From the NCBI RefSeq assembly GCF_014836755.1, contig NZ_JACSQF010000002.1, positions 84,483 to 148,482 of the forward strand: 64,000 nucleotides of DNA, read 5' to 3'. The translations under genes and the position numbers were made by a program. This DNA is from Oerskovia merdavium (GTDB lineage Bacteria > Actinomycetota > Actinomycetes > Actinomycetales > Cellulomonadaceae). Below the pieces are notes generated by a model. The model searched no databases. It was given only the letters and a program-made list of their open reading frames with translations, and was not told the origin of the DNA. Shown piece after piece: positions 62,487 to 64,000 of this stretch; the first letter of the stretch is position 1; every line of letters begins with the position of its first letter.

Positions 62487-63131
62487 ATGGTCGGCACGGC
62501 AGCGGTCCTGGGCATGACGGCGGTCGCCCTGGGCATGGTCCTGACCCCCGGACCCAACATGGTCTACCTGGTCTCGCGCAGCATCAGCCAGGGGTGGCAG
62601 GCGGGCATGGTCTCGCTCGCGGGGACCGCGGCCGGGTTCGTGGTCTACATGACCCTGGCGAACGTGGGCCTCGCAGCGGTCTTCGTCGTGGTGCCGTGGC
62701 TGTACGTCGGCCTGAAGGTCGCGGGCGCGTGCTACCTCCTCTATCTCGCGTGGAGGACGCTGCGCCCGGGTGGGCGCTCTCCGTTCGAGGCGCAGGACCT
62801 CCCGCGCGACTCGCGCGCGACCCTCTTCCGCATGGGCCTGCTCACGAACCTGCTCAACCCCAAGGCCGCGATCATGTACCTCGCGCTCATCCCGCAGTTC
62901 ATCGACCCGACCGCAGGCAGCGTCATGGGGCAGGGGTTCGTGCTGGGCGGCGTGCAGATCGGGGTGAGCGTGCTCGTCAACGCGGGGATCGTGCTGGCCG
63001 CGGGCAGCATCGCGGTGTTCTTGCGCTCGCGCCCCACGTGGATGCGCTGGCAGCGGCGCGCGACCGGCACGCTGCTGGGCGCGGTGGGGGTCAAGCTCGC
63101 GATGGACGCGCCTGCCCCGGCGACGGCATGA
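62487..63131 (+). CDS. LysE/RhtB-family amino-acid exporter
   Basis: 214 aa, six spans. AVALGMVLTPGPNMVYLVSRSISQGWQAGM (the PGP-N motif of RhtB), YLLYLAWRTLRPG, LTNLLNPKAAIMYLALIPQFIDP, the classic family blocks. Exports homoserine, threonine or other small amino acids. AAGGAGG precedes the ATG. Divergent from the NTF2-like gene. Confidence 0.88.
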   Translation: MVGTAAVLGMTAVALGMVLTPGPNMVYLVSRSISQGWQAGMVSLAGTAAGFVVYMTLANVGLAAVFVVVPWLYVGLKVAGACYLLYLAWRTLRPGGRSPFEAQDLPRDSRATLFRMGLLTNLLNPKAAIMYLALIPQFIDPTAGSVMGQGFVLGGVQIGVSVLVNAGIVLAAGSIAVFLRSRPTWMRWQRRATGTLLGAVGVKLAMDAPAPATA

Positions 63132-63514
63132 GGACGCGCCGCGACCGCTCCGTCCTCGTACTCCGCGGACCTCTACGGCCCGTAGGGCGGCGCGCCGATC
63201 GTCTCGCTCGCCCACGAGGCGACGTCGTCGGGCGTCCGGGCGACAGAGGGGCGGGTCGCCCAGGTCGAGCGGGTCGGCGGCAGGGACCGGTTGGTCCCCT
63301 CACGGAGTGGCACGCCCGCCGCGAGGCCCGACGGCGCCGCTCACCGCACAGGTCGGCCTCACCCGGGTCCTGACCGGGGGAGAGGCGTGGTGACGTGCGG
63401 GTGGTGCGCTCCGCCGTCGGGCCGAGGCCCGTGCCCTGACGACGATCCGCGGGCGCTGGTACGGTCGGCGCGCAGCCGGCACCGTCGCGGGCTCGGGGGC
63501 TGGAGGGGCACGAG
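63132..63514. other. 383-bp gap between the lysE-like gene and the terminal gene
   Basis: No strong gene. It holds a short palindrome, CTACGGCCCGTAG (63173-63185), and a marginal reverse-strand reading frame listed separately. GGAGGGG at 63502-63508 is the ribosome site of the next gene. Confidence 0.5.
63173..63313 (-). CDS. Possible 46-aa small open reading frame
   Basis: From a GTG: PLREGTNRSLPPTRSTWATR and so on, ending DDVASWASETIGAPPYGP. Its composition is more protein-like than the Arg-rich shadows around it and GC3 is about 90%, but second-position GC is also high, no ribosome site is seen, and I recognise no family. It could be a gene remnant or chance. Confidence 0.2.
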   Translation of the reverse strand: MPLREGTNRSLPPTRSTWATRPSVARTPDDVASWASETIGAPPYGP

Positions 63515-64000
63515 ATGGAAGAGGCCGATCGGGGGATGTGGACCCGGCTCGCGGTCCTTGCGGTCGTGGTGCTGGGGGCGGCCGTGTGGTGGACGACCTC
63601 CGACGCTGCGCTCGTGGCCCGCGGAGGTGAGGAGCTCGATCTGATGTACGACTACTCGTCGCTCGAGGAGCTGGCGGTCGAGACCACGGACGTCGCCGTC
63701 GTCGAACCGACCGGGGAGACCTGGACCGAGCACGTCAGCGAGGCTCCCTTCGTCGTGACCGAGCTCAGGGTCGTGAGCTCGGACGACGGCCCGCTGGTCG
63801 CCGACGACCTCATCACGATCCGTCAGGACGACGGGCGCTATGTCAACGCCGCGCCCGTCCCGCGCGCGGGGGAGCGCTACGTGATCTTCCTCGACCGGTC
63901 CGAGAGCGATCCGGGCGGGACGAGGTACGGGATCGTCGGCGCTCAGGCGGTATGGCACCTCGACGGTGCGCGGGGCAAGCTCACGACGCCGAAGAGCTCC
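63515..64000 (+). CDS. Membrane-anchored uncharacterised protein, 3' end outside the window
   Basis: At least 162 aa, open to the window end. MEEADRGMWTRLAVLAVVVLGAAVWWTTSDAALVARGGEEL has one N-terminal span (about 11-27). The rest is extracytoplasmic with alternating strands (FVVTELRVVSSDDGPLVADDLITIRQDDG, APVPRAGERYVIFLDRS), a beta-rich secreted domain. GGAGGGG lies seven bases before the ATG. The YVIFLDR block is a common feature of small secreted domains with an OB-like barrel (inference). Family not identified. Confidence 0.75.
   Translation, partial: MEEADRGMWTRLAVLAVVVLGAAVWWTTSDAALVARGGEELDLMYDYSSLEELAVETTDVAVVEPTGETWTEHVSEAPFVVTELRVVSSDDGPLVADDLITIRQDDGRYVNAAPVPRAGERYVIFLDRSESDPGGTRYGIVGAQAVWHLDGARGKLTTPKSS

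Overview
The window is about 72% G+C by eye, with dense GC3-rich genes, many GTG starts, an ANTAR regulator, actinobacterial-type TopA with a Lys/Ala tail, and a class-E-sortase-type (LATTG) surface protein. This points to a high-GC actinobacterium. The GH3/oligosaccharide locus and the intergenic palindromes suggest Micrococcales near Cellulomonadaceae (inference, not shown by a marker gene). No rRNA, tRNA, transposase, phage gene or CRISPR array was seen.

Layout. 0-7 kb: a reverse-strand ECF transporter operon (S component, fused double ATPase, EcfT) behind a tandem-HAD protein, divergent from a LacI regulator with a perfect 14-bp operator. 7-13.8 kb: MFS exporter coupled to a membrane-anchored M20 peptidase, TetR, two paralogous lipoproteins, and a methyltransferase. 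13.8-16.9 kb: small genes (VOC protein, P-loop kinase, two uncharacterised families) separated by palindromic repeats. 17.9-24.0 kb: a translationally coupled jetA-jetB-jetC operon (Wadjet/MksFEB) with no jetD nuclease gene anywhere in the window. 24-27 kb: reverse-strand two-component system. 27-36.8 kb: TetR, a 22-bp palindromic operator, GH3 glycosidase, and a complete Opp/Dpp-type ABC importer, reading as one oligosaccharide uptake and hydrolysis locus. 37-41 kb: PAP2 phosphatase and topA. 41-55.7 kb: accessory genes (gldA, MarR-MFS, MacB-like ABC system, LATTG surface protein, two tandem Gfo/Idh/MocA dehydrogenases, OhrR-like regulator, FUSC protein, HAD phosphatase) lying between topA and tmk-holB. 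55.7-64 kb: tmk-holB, HxlR with a divergent epimerase, histidine phosphatase, PAS-ANTAR protein, LtrA, NTF2-like protein, LysE exporter, and a gene running off the end.

Three signals run across these regions. (1) A dispersed family of roughly 55-85 bp palindromes beginning GCCGAGCA, with two subtypes, plus an unrelated 67-bp palindrome family. They occupy every convergent gene junction of 100 bp or more, and one lies in frame inside jetB. (2) A repeated leaderless-transcript signature: TANNNT exactly six bases before the start codon in eleven genes, with looser versions in several more. (3) Strong perfect hairpins used as terminators or intercistronic elements, including one between the solute-binding protein gene and the rest of the importer operon.
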